Part shown: in pieces, positions 1 to 13,401 of the stretch
How the letters are laid out: every line of letters starts with the position of its first letter
Position numbering within the stretch: position 1 is the first letter of the stretch
NCBI GenBank assembly: GCA_019054805.1
Contig: JAHQIY010000024.1
Coordinates: 992,001 to 1,056,000 of the forward strand
From: Brachionus manjavacas
Taxonomy: Eukaryota > Rotifera > Eurotatoria > Ploima > Brachionidae
Direction of reading: 5' to 3'
DNA length: 64,000 nucleotides
Translations under genes and position numbers: made by a program
Notes under the pieces: generated by a model
The model's database searches: none
Told to the model about the DNA's origin: nothing
Seen by the model: only the letters and a program-made list of their open reading frames with translations

Positions 1-1453
1 AGAGGGGCTTGCGCACGCAGGCATAGTTGTGCGAGCCCGTGTCCGACGAAATCGAGCGCGATCGAGAGCCCGACGAACACGACGTCGACTCTTTATTTTG
101 AAAAGTGTTGCTCGTGTTGCTGGCATTGGCGGTCAAAGCGCTGATGGACGAGTAGTGCGACTGGGTCTCGGTGCTCACGTAAATGCTTCTTCGCTTGGTG
201 TTGTACACGGGCCGCTCTTTGATCACCACTGTTTGCGATTCTTTGTGAGAGAGGATCAAATCGGCCACAAGTTGATTGCCGGCCATCACTGCCGACTCGT
301 AAGCGCTCTGGTTGGACAGGTTGCGCTCGTGTTTGGCGCAGCCGCGAAACAGCAGGATGCGGGCGCAGTTGGGTTGGTTGTGGACGGCGCACACGTGCAG
401 TGGCGTGTTGCCCGAGTTGTTCTTGGCGTTTAGGTCGCAGCCGTAGTAGATCAAGTGGTCGAGGTGGTGGGACAGGCCGAGTTTGCACGCGTGGTGTATC
501 TCTTGCCAATTGTTGTGGTCGCGGACGCCTAGGAGCGATCCGTTGGAGAGCAAGTGCTCGACGGTGCCGATGGGGCTCGAGTGGAGCACGGCGTAGTAGA
601 GCGGCGTGAGCGCTTTGTGGTCGATGACGTCGGCAAAGGCGCCCAGCTCCAGCAGTGTCTTGACGGCCTTGTCGTTGCCGACGATGGCTGCGCGGTGCAT
701 CGGCGTCAACGAGTCACGTGACCGGAAGTCGAGGTGAGCGCCGCCGTTGTACAGTGCCATGATGGTGTGCTTGGGCTCGGCGAGGCCGACCGCAATGCTC
801 AGCGGCGTTTCGCCGAGGTCCGTGTGAAAGTTGGGGTCAAGGCCTTTGTCCAAGAAGCGGCCGATTTTGTCTGCTTGATTTGTGCGCACCAAATCGACGA
901 ATTTTTTAAAGTTAGCCTTGACATTCAGCGCCTTGAGCTCTTTCTGGTTGATTTTGACGAATTTGTAGACGCGTTTTTTGTACTTGAATTCGAGATGGGC
1001 CATGGGCCCGTTCAGCGAGTATTCGCGCAGTTTGCGGCAGTCGTCCAGGAATTTGCCCGCTCTGCCCTGGTAGGGCGGCAAGTAGAAGCCGTAGTTGAGG
1101 CCGTCCTTGACCTCTTTGGCCAGTGTGGACAGCACTCGTTGCTTGGCCGCGAACACCGCCTCGTCCAGCTTGAACTTCATCACTTTCTGACGTTTGATAA
1201 TTGATTTAGAAAAAAATGGGAATTTTTTGTTGTTGTTTCAAGTTACCTGTAGGCTTTGGTCATTGATGGAAACGCGGACAAAAATTGTGTCAGTGCTGCT
1301 CTGGTCTGTGGGCTCGAGTTCGTGTTGGTTCAGGGTTTTGATGGAATAGGAGGAGGACGAGCAGGACGACGATAGAGAGGCGTTTTTGGACTGCATTTTG
1401 TTGTCTGCCAAATTCAGATTTATGCTTGTTATTTTGGCCGTCGGTTCATGCAT
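1..1453 (-). CDS. Shank: SHANK postsynaptic scaffold protein, N-terminal part (partial)
   Basis: Two coding exons are visible. Exon 1 is 1453-1247 (69 codons; an in-frame TAA lies just upstream of its ATG). A 60-bp GT-AG intron (1246-1187) follows in phase 0. Exon 2 runs from 1186 off the left edge, still open. The join reads SINDQSLQ then KVMKFKLDEAVFAAKQRVL, matching the SHANK/ProSAP N-terminal (SPN) Ras-association-like domain. Next come LNYGFYLPPYQGRAGKFLD and LEFKYKKRVYK, then a run of ankyrin repeats (GLDPNFHTDLGETPLSIA, NSGNTPLHVCAVHNQPNC and others) with spacing like vertebrate SHANK. The last visible part is Ser/Arg-rich linker. SH3, PDZ, proline-rich and SAM regions would lie outside the window. 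SHANK proteins scaffold glutamate-receptor and actin complexes at synapses. Exon 2 is strikingly GC-rich against its AT-rich surroundings. Family assignment is secure; the start rests on the upstream stop and SPN alignment. Confidence 0.93.
1187..1246 (-). other. SHANK intron 1, 60 bp
   Basis: GTAACT donor and CAG acceptor on the minus strand. Removing it joins the two SPN halves in frame. It belongs to the very short intron class seen across this window. Confidence 0.88.
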
Positions 1454-4400
1454 AGTTTAAAAATATGCCATCTAGAACAAAAAAATAGAGAGAAAATTTC
1501 AATTCAATTCGACCTAATTTGTGTTGTGGTCAAGTTAATTGAAATTTGAAATTAGAAAGCGAAAACACGATTTTGAATTTGAAAAATTTTAGCAATGCTG
1601 TTGCAATTTGAAATGAAGCAGCTTTTTTTTCTTTTTTTTTTCTTTTTTTTTTGCTAAAACCAAAGTGACGTGGGTTCTTGTGGGCTAAAGTTAATTAATC
1701 TCCAGATTTTAATTATATAATAAAATATTTAATTTTTTTTTCTAATCAATATGGACCTTATTATTTTAAAAGAAATGAAAATTTTGAATTTTGAATTTTT
1801 TTTCAAATACGCTTTTCAAAATTAATAACCTAAAAATTTTGTTTTATGAAAAATATGTTGTGGTTTTTTTTTGATAATTAAATTCAAAAATGATCAATGA
1901 GGTAAAAAGTGTTCTCTTAATGATACAAATTTTGAATTTTTTTTATCTATTAATTCTCAGAAACACATTTTTGAATCATTAAGTCATTGATAAATGAAAT
2001 TGATTGTAAAATTCAAAAAAACGTATGGTAGAGAATTAATTTAATTTTTTTTTATTAATCAAACAGTCTTATTGAAAATGAATTGATTAAAAAATAATTT
2101 AAAATTTAATGTTATCAATCTGAAGCTTATTTTCTATAAAATCAATTATTTATTGAAAAAAAGCATTTTTTAAATCAGCTAAATTAGCTTAAATTTTTTT
2201 TTTAATTCAAAATCTAATATTTCCTATTACATAAATAATTATTTATACGGAGTATAAAATTCTGTATTTTTTATTTTAGTAAATTCAATGCAAAATGATC
2301 ATTAAAGTATCACCTACTATTCAATAAATATTTAAAAAAATATCCTCTTTTTCTTCACTATTTCTTATTTTGATTGCTGTAGTTCAGAAAATAAATTCTT
2401 AGTTTTTTTCTTAAGTTGTTAAAAAAAAAGTATGACTGCATTAAAAATTATCATTTCTATTGATAACCTGAAAAGCTTAAATTTAATTGATAAATATTAA
2501 ACTACTTTGAGTAATTTAGACTAGATAGAGCTGAATGCTATTTGGTTGATAAGAAATCGACCTTTCAACAAACTAGTCATATCTCGGAGCCAGTCTGAAA
2601 ACAAATAAAACTATCTGAAAATAATTCGAAGCTATTTTTCAACAAAATAAAACTTCCTGCATACTGATGTATTTTTTTCCTATTTATTTTGAGATAGTGC
2701 ACTGCTAAGAAAGAGATCGCTTTAAGCTTTTTCTTCCAGTTTCACATTGACATAAGAAAAATTTCCACTAATTCTTGAGGTATTTTTCATTTTCTTTTAT
2801 TCATTTTTCGAAAAAAAACTCAACTGCAAATTAATATTATCACTTTTTTACAACAATTTTAAAATCAATTTTCTTTCAGCTAAATTTGCAAAAGACTTAA
2901 TCAGTAATATAAAAATTTATTTTAACCTTTATTAGGAAAAAGTCAAGCATCCCAATATAAACATTTAGAGGCTCACGTAAGTTAAATTGTACTTTCAAAA
3001 AAAAAAATCCCTTAAGATGAACCAATATTCTAAATAACTATTAGATATGTGACATAGAAATTGAATTTGAATAGGAATTATAGTAACCATCTATTAACTA
3101 GGAGTTGTTTGGTTGAAATGATTGATCGGTGTACGACGACTTTTGTTCTAATTTAAGCCCTTGTTTTTTTAATTGACAATTTAAAATGTTAAGAGAATGA
3201 TAAATGAAAAAAATCTTTAAAATTATGATTTAATCGTGTTTTGTTAATCAAAACATAAAAATATGAATTATATTCAATGTTCATCTACCAATTTGTCAGT
3301 CAATGGAAAAGAATGATTGAATCTTCGCCAAGCATGCCTCTAACTCATTTCGAATTAGTCGATTCGAGACTGCAAGTAAGAAATGGACAGAGAAAAAATC
3401 CAAATATAATTGTTTTTACCTAACTTTTGTTAATCATCATCAAAAAATATTATCAAAAAAGTTTGAAAATTTAATGCACATGCATATTTCCATGTTAAAT
3501 GGTTTTTAATAATATTTTTTTACTATAAACTTCATTTTTCCAAAATAAAGTATTTTATTAAGTTAGACCTTGAGTTATATTTGAAATTTAAAAATATACA
3601 ATATTAATTCAAAATTTTCTTTTTAAAAATTAAAATTATCTCATTTTTTTAGTCTCTTTTTTTTTGGTTTATTCCTATCACTCTCATAATGCCTGACTTT
3701 TAAGAATAAATTTTCATTTTCCTTTTAAAAAGCAATTATTCAATCTAGTTAAGTGCTAAATAATCACCTTTTTGTAATTTTTCTTCTAAGTAAAAACTTA
3801 AAAAATTAAAAAAGCAATATTTGGCTTTTTTTTTTTAAATAGTCATTTTGTAAAATTTTTAAAATTTAAATGAACATATATTTTTTTTATTCTGCCTATG
3901 GTGTGTAATATTTCTGTTGCTCTTGAATGTCTTTTACTCTGTCCAGTCAGACTTCTCAAGTCCTATTCTGGACTCGAAGGTTTCGGATCAAAACAATTAG
4001 GTTTTTTTAAATAACTTTATTGGGACACGAGGTTCGAATCCAAAACCAAAAACAACAAAAATATAAAAAAAACTCAACTCCTTTAATAACAATTATTTTC
4101 TATTTTTAAATGAAAAAGTACAATATTCAAAATAAATTTCCAATTGTGCAGAACAAACTTCTTTTTGAGACGTCTTAACAAAAGACTTTTTCTATTACGA
4201 ATGAGCTTTAGATTGAACAATTTAACCAGGACTTACATCATATTTGAAAAAAGCCAGAATAAGAAAGAATGACATGTGCGGATAAATGAAAATGATAGCG
4301 ACTAATTACATCATAAAAAAATTTACTTCACAAAATATATTTCTGTCTAATTTTTTAAAAATTAAAATATCAATAAATGCAACCATGAAGTCCACTAGAC

Positions 4401-7076
4401 TAACAAAAATCTGAATTAATTCAAAACTCTTTCTAGTTCAGACTAAATGATTTTCATTTTGAAATAATTCAAAAATAAATAGTTCTAGAAAAAAAAATAT
4501 TTGTTTTATTTTTCGAAATTTTTTGTTCAATTTATTTGCTCACATCTTATGATCAACATTCAAATAATGCTATTCTACTTCTATTCAGGCTTTAACAGTT
4601 TTATTCATTGACAAAAAAAAACTTATTTTTGACATAAGAAAATTGAGCCAAAAATTCTGCAGTCTGGTCAAAAAATACTCCCAATTTAAAGGTATTATCT
4701 CTGAAACAAAGTGCTAGGTCTTGTTGAGTTTAAAATTTCTTTTTTAACTCAATCAAATCAATAATCTGATTAAAACTTTATTAGTGTTCTATTTAAGTCT
4801 TTTTTGGCAAAATTACTTCATGTAAAAAAAGGTACAACATGGATTTTTTTTCAAAAATCAATTCTAATTTTTCAACAATAAAAAAAAGGAAATACATTTT
4901 TGTTGAATTTGAACTGAATTTCAAAACACCCTTAAAAAATTCACAATCTACAAACGCTTAACATACAAAAAATTGATGAGATTGATCAAATTTCTTAAAT
5001 CGAGATCAAATCACGCATTAGTTGCAGAAGAAATAAACGACTTAAAAAAAAAACAAGACTGCCAAAGTCTTAAACAGCTTAGAAAACATCCTCACTTCAT
5101 TTTAACAAAATTTTACAAATAAGAGTGCTTAAAAGAGGGATCAAACAGCACAAAACTGCCCTGGAGTTTAATCCCTAAATTATTTTTCACAAAAAAAAAT
5201 GCTTTTTTGAAATAAATCAATTTTTAGAATTCGAATGAATTTTTTAGCAAAAATGTTCGAAAAAATTAATTCTTAAATTTTCCTCCTTATCACTTGTTCA
5301 TTTTTAAACTATTCCTCATATGAGAGAAAATTTGTCAACACGATACAATGGAGACTGTTCTTTTGGTTGAGAAACATACACATTTTTTATTCATCCTTTT
5401 GATAATATATTCATCATTAAGTTCGAGGAATTGGTCAATTAATCATTATTAGTTTGCTTCCTGTTTTATATTGCCTCTTTCGTTATTTCTATCCATCCTA
5501 TTTAATTTTCTAAACAAATTTTAAGCAGTGCAAGGTGCCACATGCTTCAATCCAGCCCCAGAACTTATCGCTCATTTATCTCAAAAGTCGATCTAAGATT
5601 TGGTAATTTAATTCTATTAAAAGTAATTATCACTTTATGGCAATTAAATTTAAGATTTTAATCAATTAATAATTTAGTTTTTTATTTTAGATTTAACTAA
5701 TAGTTCTCTAATTTACAACATACTAAATTTGCTAAATTTTTAATATAATGATTGAAAATGGCTTTTTAATATCTAAGTCTCATTGTCTATCCACCATGGC
5801 ACCAAATGTTAGTTCTGAGTCTAGGAACTTAACTTTTGTCTCACAATTTAAATTCTGACCGTAAACTTTGAGATAAAGATTAATTTTTTCTGCTAAGCTT
5901 TGTGCAAAGATCATATAACATGACTTTTCAACAGAGGTTATCATTTTCCATTAGAAAAGCCACTTCTCCAGTCTTTTTAGATACTTATTAATCATAACGA
6001 GCTCATAAATTAGACCGTCGTTCTAGGCCATTCTTTGAAACAAACTTTTTTCTTTCTATCCTGATTGCTCTTGACTTAACTTTAGTCTCACAAATTCCAA
6101 GCGCTAACTTTGAAGTCAACAATTTTTGTGACTAAATAATCTGATAAGCTTGTGCGTAGAATTAAAGTGATTACTACTGATCTAGACAAAAACTTCGTTG
6201 TTGAATATCTGCCTCGAATGTTTGAACAGTGCAAAATCTGGGTTTTTGATAGTTGTGTGCGACCTTGATTGATTAGAGAACCCGGGCCTTCTGTTGGCGG
6301 ACCGATAAATTGTTTTTAATTTCTAGCAAAAGTATTCTAAATTAGTTTGGTCACGCAAGCTTGCCTTTAAAATACTTTGATCATGAAATATTTGGCTCAA
6401 ATGATAACATTGAGATATGCAAACATTGGCTTACAAATAGCTTGGCCCAAACGCAAATATTTGCCAATTTACACCGTTTGAAAACAAAAATATCGATTTG
6501 TGGTCAAACAATTGGCATCCGTTTTGGGCCCAAAATATTTCTTAGAGCTTAATACTTTTCCTAGTTGTTGAATCACGTAAGTTTGTTTACCGCGATACGG
6601 ATTAGCGTTTGGCTTGCATTGAACACGTTTTAACAATGAAATTGAACACAAAACAAAATTTAGCCAAAATCGATATTCTTGCCATTGTACGGCTATTCTA
6701 GCTCACCTGTTCGAGCTGTGTTCGAATGAAAAGCGATAGCCTCGCATCGATTAGCTCAAATTCTAATTTGCTCTTGATCAAAACAATTCATGCTTATCGA
6801 TTAGCAATTTTTTATAGAATTAAAATTACTATCGTGGATGATTGAATTTCGACAATAATTATGCCAACACTTTGTCTTAATCCACTTCAACAATGTCTCC
6901 TAGAATCTCAGCTAGAATAATAAAATTTTCTTTTAAATAATAAAAATTTCTTGGATACGGCACGGAATTTAATCATTCAAAATAAGTCCATTGAATAGTG
7001 AATATTTTTTAATAAATCAGCTCACATAAATTCGTCAATCAAAAAAGCAAATAATGTTGTTGGAATTATTTAAGTT
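1454..7076. other. AT-rich intergenic DNA upstream of SHANK
   Basis: No credible coding region, tRNA or rRNA is visible. Most of it is A/T homopolymer-rich. A somewhat GC-richer patch at about 6230-6850 contains imperfect inverted repeats (a GAAATATTT-type arm near 6385 and its complement near 6530). The short reading frames there have no recognisable domains. It could be regulatory DNA or an old transposon relic. Confidence 0.5.
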
Positions 7077-7790
7077 TCATGTATCAAGACCCTGCAAAGC
7101 TTTTGTCAGTCCTCGCATTGAGAATGGGGTTACGATTTGAAGACCTCACTTGAAGAAAGACATAAATGCCACGAAGCAGTACAGGAGAATATCCTTTTAG
7201 AAAAGATTACAATAACTAAATTTGACAACACTCCACAATTAGAAGACTCGGAGGTGATTACTTATTTGTTTTCTGTACCGAGAATATAAAAAAAAATTAA
7301 AGATAAAAAATAAATTGAAAAAGAAAAACTAAAGTGAAATAGTTTAAAATAAATAGTAATTAAAAGAATTATATTGACATGTAGTGAAGAAGAAGACTAG
7401 AGATTGTGCTATAGCATTTTTATAACAAAGGTGATTTAATACAAATTTTTAAAATAGTTAAAGGTTTTGATGAAATTATCTGGTTTAATAAAATTGTGTT
7501 TAAAAATGAACAGTGATTAACTTTACAACTTTTTTACAAACAGAGTATCAAGGATTTGGAGCAATCTGTCAAAAGAAGTACTCCCATCAATTGACATAAA
7601 AGAATTTAAAAATAAAATTTTAAATTAAAATAAAAAATATAAAAAATATCTTAGACTTAATTTTCCTTTATTTAATTTTATCCTATTTAACTTTATTTTC
7701 GATTTTTTTTTATTTGTTCTGAAGGAGCATTAGCTCGGTACAGATTTTCAAATAAATAAAAATAAAATTAATCAACTTGACAGACTAAAT
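7077..7790 (+). pseudogene. Decayed non-LTR retrotransposon (LINE), 3' end of ORF2 plus tail
   Basis: Frame-jumping translation shows the hallmark C-terminal segment of jockey/CR1-like LINE ORF2: RPRIENGVTI, RPHLKKDINATKQ, LNLTTLHN, then RVSRIWSNLSKEVLPSIDIK and EFKNKIL. It has several stops and at least two frameshifts. The 3' end carries GGAGCATTAGCTCGGTACAG followed by an AAATAAATAAA-like tail, a motif repeated at three other places in the window. It is a 5'-truncated dead copy. Confidence 0.75.
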
Positions 7791-10700
7791 TTTAAATAGC
7801 TATTACAGTGAAGTCTGAAACTCCATTTCATGTGTTTTTGCCTATTGAAAAAAATGTATATTAAAATATAATATAATTTTAAAATCACTTTTTTTTTTTG
7901 AAGAAAAACAAAAAAATGCTTTTAAGTGTGAATTTTTTGCTATCTTATTCTAAACAAAAATCTTAATTAAAAAACACAAAAAAAAAGGTCATAGGTAAAA
8001 TTTATGCTCGAGGGAGTACTGGACAAAAATTTTGATTATCCCATGAGCCAGATTTTACTCATACTCTATAATTAATAGAATTCATGGGCATCGATTTAAA
8101 TTGATTATCTTTGCTACTCAAATATTTCTCCTCTGTTATTAAGCTAAGGAAAATTTAAAACCAGTTTAAAAAATAATCAATCTAGTTTAATTTTCAACCT
8201 AATAATAAACTGTGTGTTGCTATTGTTTTTTAGCTAAATGGTTAACTACTTCTTTATAATTAATGTTTCCTTTTGTTTGCTAAAGAAACCCAAATTTATT
8301 GATACATATGCTGATAATGATTAATTGATTTTTCGTTTTATTTTTGTTTGAAATAAGAGTCATCTTGCTTTTTAAAAATTTAGTTTTTCTCACTAATATT
8401 ATGAATATAATTTTTTTTTTTTAAATGGCTTCTAAAATAAATCAATTAAATTAATTATCTAAAATTACTCGGGTTTTACGTAAATAATTTTTTTAAAATT
8501 CTATAGATTTAATCTATATAAAATTTCAAAAATAAAATGACATTCTTTAATCTAATAAAGGGCTTCAGTTTTAGACATGTCTCTGGGGCTAAGAATTTTT
8601 TTATTTTCCATAATTATATTTTTATTAAATTAGATTTGTCAACTGCTCAAATAAAATTTGAGCTCTAGCTTTATTAAAATTTATTTTCAAAATTTCTAAA
8701 AAAAATTGCCCATTTCATTAAGATAGTGAATTAATTAACTCGACCTGAATTGAGCAAGTCCTATCTGCGCTGAGAAAGTAAACAATAGTGTGAAAACGAG
8801 AAAAATTTAGTGACCCATAATGCTCAGTATGTTTAATTTCACACGACAAAATGAACATGATATTTTCAAAGACACTATTTACTGTACATTTTGCGGATGC
8901 TTTTAATAAAAATTGTTGAAATTAAAAAAAATTTAAATTGATGTTAAATGCGCCATGATGTCGCATATCCGCTTGTTTGGCAGTGAGCAAGAAAAATCGA
9001 TAAAAAATCATAAATTGCGAAATGAAGCCTAAAAGAGCTCTTAATTTCTTGATTAATGTACATAGAAACGATTTTTATTTTTTCCATTTTATTTTTTTAA
9101 ATAAAAATTAAAAATTAATTTAACCAATTTGACCCTTTTTGCTTTGTAAAATTGAATCTTATTCAAATATTTGCTATTCCGGTTGTTCGTTCAGCCCACC
9201 AATCTCTCAATCTACATAAAATTTAAGCTTAGATTTGTGACGTTAACATGGCTCTAATTAATATTCTTTTTAATCTTATTTTAAATAGAAAAGAAACTAG
9301 AAATTAGCTTTAAAATATGTGTCCAACACTTAAAGAGAGTTTTTTTTTTCATTTTGTGTTCGGAGTGAACAAAAAATTTAGCCTAAAAGCAGTAGTTGAC
9401 AAATAGTTAGAGTTTATTAAGTTACATAATTCGCATTATTAATGGAATTGAATAATCAAGCTTTTTTGTAAGCTACTTTGTATGAAGCCTTGTTAATGAA
9501 CCATGTGTAAATATACAATTGGCATTTTTTGTTAGCATAATTCAGAGCTGGTCCGAAATCCGACCTAGTGTCTAACTTATCAAAATTAGTCTGATCGATT
9601 GATTTAATCTTTTTTTTTTTATTTAAACTCAAAAATAAAAGGATTAAATAAAAATTAGGGATTAAAATTTGTTATCACTTACAAGTGGTTTTAATTTCGG
9701 TCCAAAACTAGTCGAGACCTACTTGAATTACTTGGTCTCAATCATGACCAGTATTAAATTTCACGACTTACATAAATTAGTCGCCAATGACCAACTTTAT
9801 TTAAAGCACTTAAAATATTTATGGCCAGTTTACTATCAAAGTTGATGACAAAAAAAATCTCTTTTGTTGCTGCCAGGATGACAGTTAAAAATAAAACTAA
9901 AAAAAAACAAAGCTAATTTTAATTGTGAAGTAAATTAGAAAAAAATATTCGCCAATGTCCACTGCTTGGTAAATAAAAAAGCATTTAGAGTGGAAAATTT
10001 AAATTGAGTATTAAACCGTGGCTAATTTATGTCTAAAATTAAATTTGTCATAAAAATTGAAATTCTAAAAGCAATTTATTTTTTTGTTAAATTTAGTTTT
10101 GCATCATTTTAAAAATTAAAGCTGCCTTAATGGCACTCGAAGCATACTTTTGTTTCGTAATCGGACAAGCAAGCAGCCAAAGTTTGACCATACAATGAGA
10201 GATTATTTGCAAAAGTGAATTAAAAACAACATAAGCTAATTCGTTCATCGAAAACTTGAAGAACCACTTAAGTTAAGGACTTTTTGATGAGCTAAATGAA
10301 TTTAAGCAGGCCATTTGGCGAACACAATAATTTCTAATTTCTGATGAAAGCTATTAATCTTGGGCTTTGAAAAACCTTCGCTCTTGGTCTATTCCCACTA
10401 AGTTTGATTTGCGTGATGACTTAGAAAAGTTGTTTAAACGAGAAAGTTTATTAAAGAAACCATTAAATATTGTGCGCAGCTTTTCATATGCTTTCTCGGG
10501 TCCACTCGAATTTTTAAGTATCTTTTGGTTATAAAATAGAAATTTTCATCAACAAAAAAAAAGAAAAATTAAAAAAAAATTGAACCGGATTTTGTTGGCA
10601 CTTTACTCTAGGTTTTAAAAATAAATTTAAATTGTTTTAACATGCAAATTTTCTTTAGCTTGGCTTGAAATCCGTACAATACTTTAAAAGCCGCTATACT

Positions 10701-11601
10701 CTCATAAAATATTGAGTTCCCTAGGCGACATTTAGACTGCACGATTAGGCTATTTAGTTGCTTCACTTTTGTGGACAAAGTCCGCTTCGGAAATCAGAAT
10801 GCATTTTTAAAGTGTTTAAAAAAGCGTTTTATTCTCTTTTTTAACTAATCTTACAGATTTTCTTAAACATATAAAAAATCTTGTTAAATTGAATTGAATT
10901 CTTGAACCAATATTTACCTTTGATAAATATTAAACGAAAAAGAAGCCGAATTTCAATCAAGAACTGGAATTTTACAGAGAAAATTTAGCCAAAATATCAA
11001 GTTTTTCTATTTATCCGTCAAATAAGACATGAATTAGTTCAAAACTAGTGAAACATTTTGAATCTATTCTAAATGGATTTGTACATTTGATTATGACAAC
11101 TTTTTTAGATTAACTTTAAAAAAAGCTCTTACGTAAAATGAGAATGCTTTTAAAAAAGTAAAAAAAATGAAACCTGTCATTGAGTCAAAAATGCAATTTG
11201 ATATTCGAATAAACTAATTACAAGTATAAAATAAATTTAAAAAAATATTTATTTAAACCATAAATTCAAATAAATATATGGCAGCTTTTTTTTTATTGAG
11301 ATAATTTTAAAAAACATTGGAATGAATTATTGAAATTGTGAAAAACTTTTGCTTAATTAAGATTTAAATTTTTTCTATAAAAATTTAAAAATCTCATTTT
11401 CAAGGATTTTTTACGTTTTTAATGACTTTACAGCAAAAAATTTTTCACTTTATAGTCTATAAAGTACAAAGAGACAAGAATCTTTAAAATATTTTTTTTT
11501 TCGAATAAATATTATTAAAATTCTTTGAAATCAATTTTCATAATTTTTTAAGATGCCTCAATAATTTTATTTTTTGGTCTTAAAAATATAAAAACTATAT
11601 A
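7791..11601. other. AT-rich intergenic DNA, nothing recognisable
   Basis: No supported gene. Slightly GC-richer patches near 8740-8960, 9540-9800 and 10120-10520 have no open frames of note and no RNA-gene signature that I can see. Confidence 0.45.
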
Positions 11602-12128
11602 CCTGAGTTGTTTAAAGGTCTCAAGTCAAGTCCAAGTCCGGACTTTATTTATTTTTTTTGAAAAAGTTCGGACTTGGACTTGACTTGATACTTATAAACA
11701 GCTCTACTATTAACTAAAATAAGAAGTTGTGAAATATATTAACAAATTTTTTAGAATAAAATAATTTCTTTGTTAAAAATAGCTTTTTTTTACTCATTAT
11801 ACTTCCCATTTGTGGTAATTTCTACTAAAAATAAAAGTAAAGAGAAAAGTTCTTATTTAAAAATAATTTCTTTCTTTTAATTACCAAATCATACAATAAT
11901 AATAACAACAATTGGTAACAATATTTTTATGTAGAGAGCAACAACCAGGGTTTTTTCTATTAAAACAATCATTGAGATAAAAAAGTTAACCTCTCTCAAA
12001 TAAGTTCTTCTAAAAAAATTAATTTTTTTTAAAATAACATTCGATTCCAATTATTCCCAACTTCATATTTTCTTTTTTTTAAGTCACAAGTCTCAAGTCT
12101 ATAATCTGGGACTTTTAAACAACTCTGG
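11602..12128. mobile_element. Foldback / hAT-like MITE candidate
   Basis: At 11605-11703 two arms of about 39 bp, both beginning near GAGTTGTTTA and containing CAAGTCAAGTCCAAGTCCG, face each other across a loop of about 20 bp with about six mismatches. A related inverted end (complement GAGTTGTTTAAAAGTCC) closes the region at 12085-12128. CAGAGTTGTTTAAAAGTCC-like ends resemble hAT-type terminal repeats. No transposase is present and no 8-bp target duplication is evident, so the outer boundaries are uncertain. Confidence 0.5.
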
Positions 12129-13307
12129 TTAAATCCAAACCTTGATTGCTATTCGAACAAAAAAAGATTATTTAACAAGTTATCTTGGTCAATTTGTTAT
12201 GCGGCAGAAAAAAATTTCTCCCAATTTTCCCGTATTCTCTTTGACTATATCTAATAAATTTTGCTAAAAAAGTATATTTAATACTGGGTCATTTGGTATT
12301 AACAAATCGTTTAAACTAGTTCACAATTTAATTCTCTCAATCATTGTACCTTTTTTAATACATAGATGCCTCTTTTGAAACGCACTTTCCTAAATGAACT
12401 AATTGAGTAATATTTAAAGATCTTCTTAAGGTGGTAATGTGTAACCATAATGTTGAGCAATGGAGAAAAAACAGGTATTTTTCATTATTATTTAGCTTCT
12501 TGAGAAATGAAAAAATCTTAAAATGGCAGGATTTTGAAACTGTTTTTCAGAAATTTAAAACTTGATTACTTTTTTCATCATTAAATTTCTCTTTTTCTCT
12601 TTTACTTTTAAATGAGTTGTTGATGAATATCCTCAGTCTGCTGTAAATGTTGGTCATTCTTCGCTTATAAATACTTTTTGACTCTTTGAATCACTTTGTT
12701 CGGGAAGTATTTCAAGATGGTCACAAATTGACGTGGCAAGATTGCAAATTTAACTCCAATTTAAAAAAAAATTGAAGCATCGAACTATTCTACGAAAAAA
12801 TACACCATTTTTTGTTCTATAATTTTTTTCTTTTCCTCATTACAAATACTAATAAATAACAACAAAATAATTATTAATATGACACTGTAGTTTTATTAAT
12901 AATATTAATAATTTTGAATCTAAAAATTAAATTCTAAGCCATTTCTAAATTGACCCAAACTAAAATTTAGACTTCTGGGTAAAGGTATCTAAAATTCATC
13001 ATTTAGTAGTAGCTACGACACCTATCATTTGTGAATGATTGTCATTTATTTGAAATATAAAAAATTACGATAACAAAATGAATCTATTCGATCACTTATT
13101 GCTCATAAAAATTTTAAATTAAAATTTGGTTCTTGAAAATATTTTTTTCTGGAAATGTTTTTAAAATTTAATTATGATCAAAATAATTAACTTGTTAGTA
13201 AACGGAATTATTTGACTAGATTAAAATAAAGCATATTTTAATTGCTTTTAATTTTCAACAAAAATTTTCAAATCATTTGCAAAAGAAATTAAAAAAATCA
13301 TAATATT
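12129..13307. other. AT-rich intergenic DNA, nothing recognisable
   Basis: No open frame with domain character and no RNA gene seen. The right end approaches the 3' side of the mucin-like gene. Confidence 0.45.
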
Positions 13308-13313
13308 TTATTA
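13308..13313 (-). terminator. Poly(A) signal of mucin-like gene
   Basis: AATAAA on the minus strand, about 90 bp past the stop codon at 13402. It is the first canonical hexamer in an appropriate position, although the surroundings are so AT-rich that chance occurrence is likely. Confidence 0.4.
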
Positions 13314-13401
13314 GACTAGACCTCATTTTTTAAAAATCGATAAATTTTCTTAAAAAATTATTATAAAGAGGTAAATTAAAAAAATAAAGCGATTAAGCTG
13401 G

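Noticed and set aside
29..1204. Plus-strand frames over the SHANK region
   Set aside because: Antisense shadows of the GC-rich SHANK exon; the minus strand matches SPN and ankyrin repeats throughout.
4028..4042. GAGGTTCGAATCC, a tRNA B-box look-alike
   Set aside because: No A box, no acceptor or anticodon stem pairing in the 80 bp around it.
6361..6651. Short overlapping frames on both strands
   Set aside because: No domain character; the region's imperfect inverted repeats explain paired frames better.
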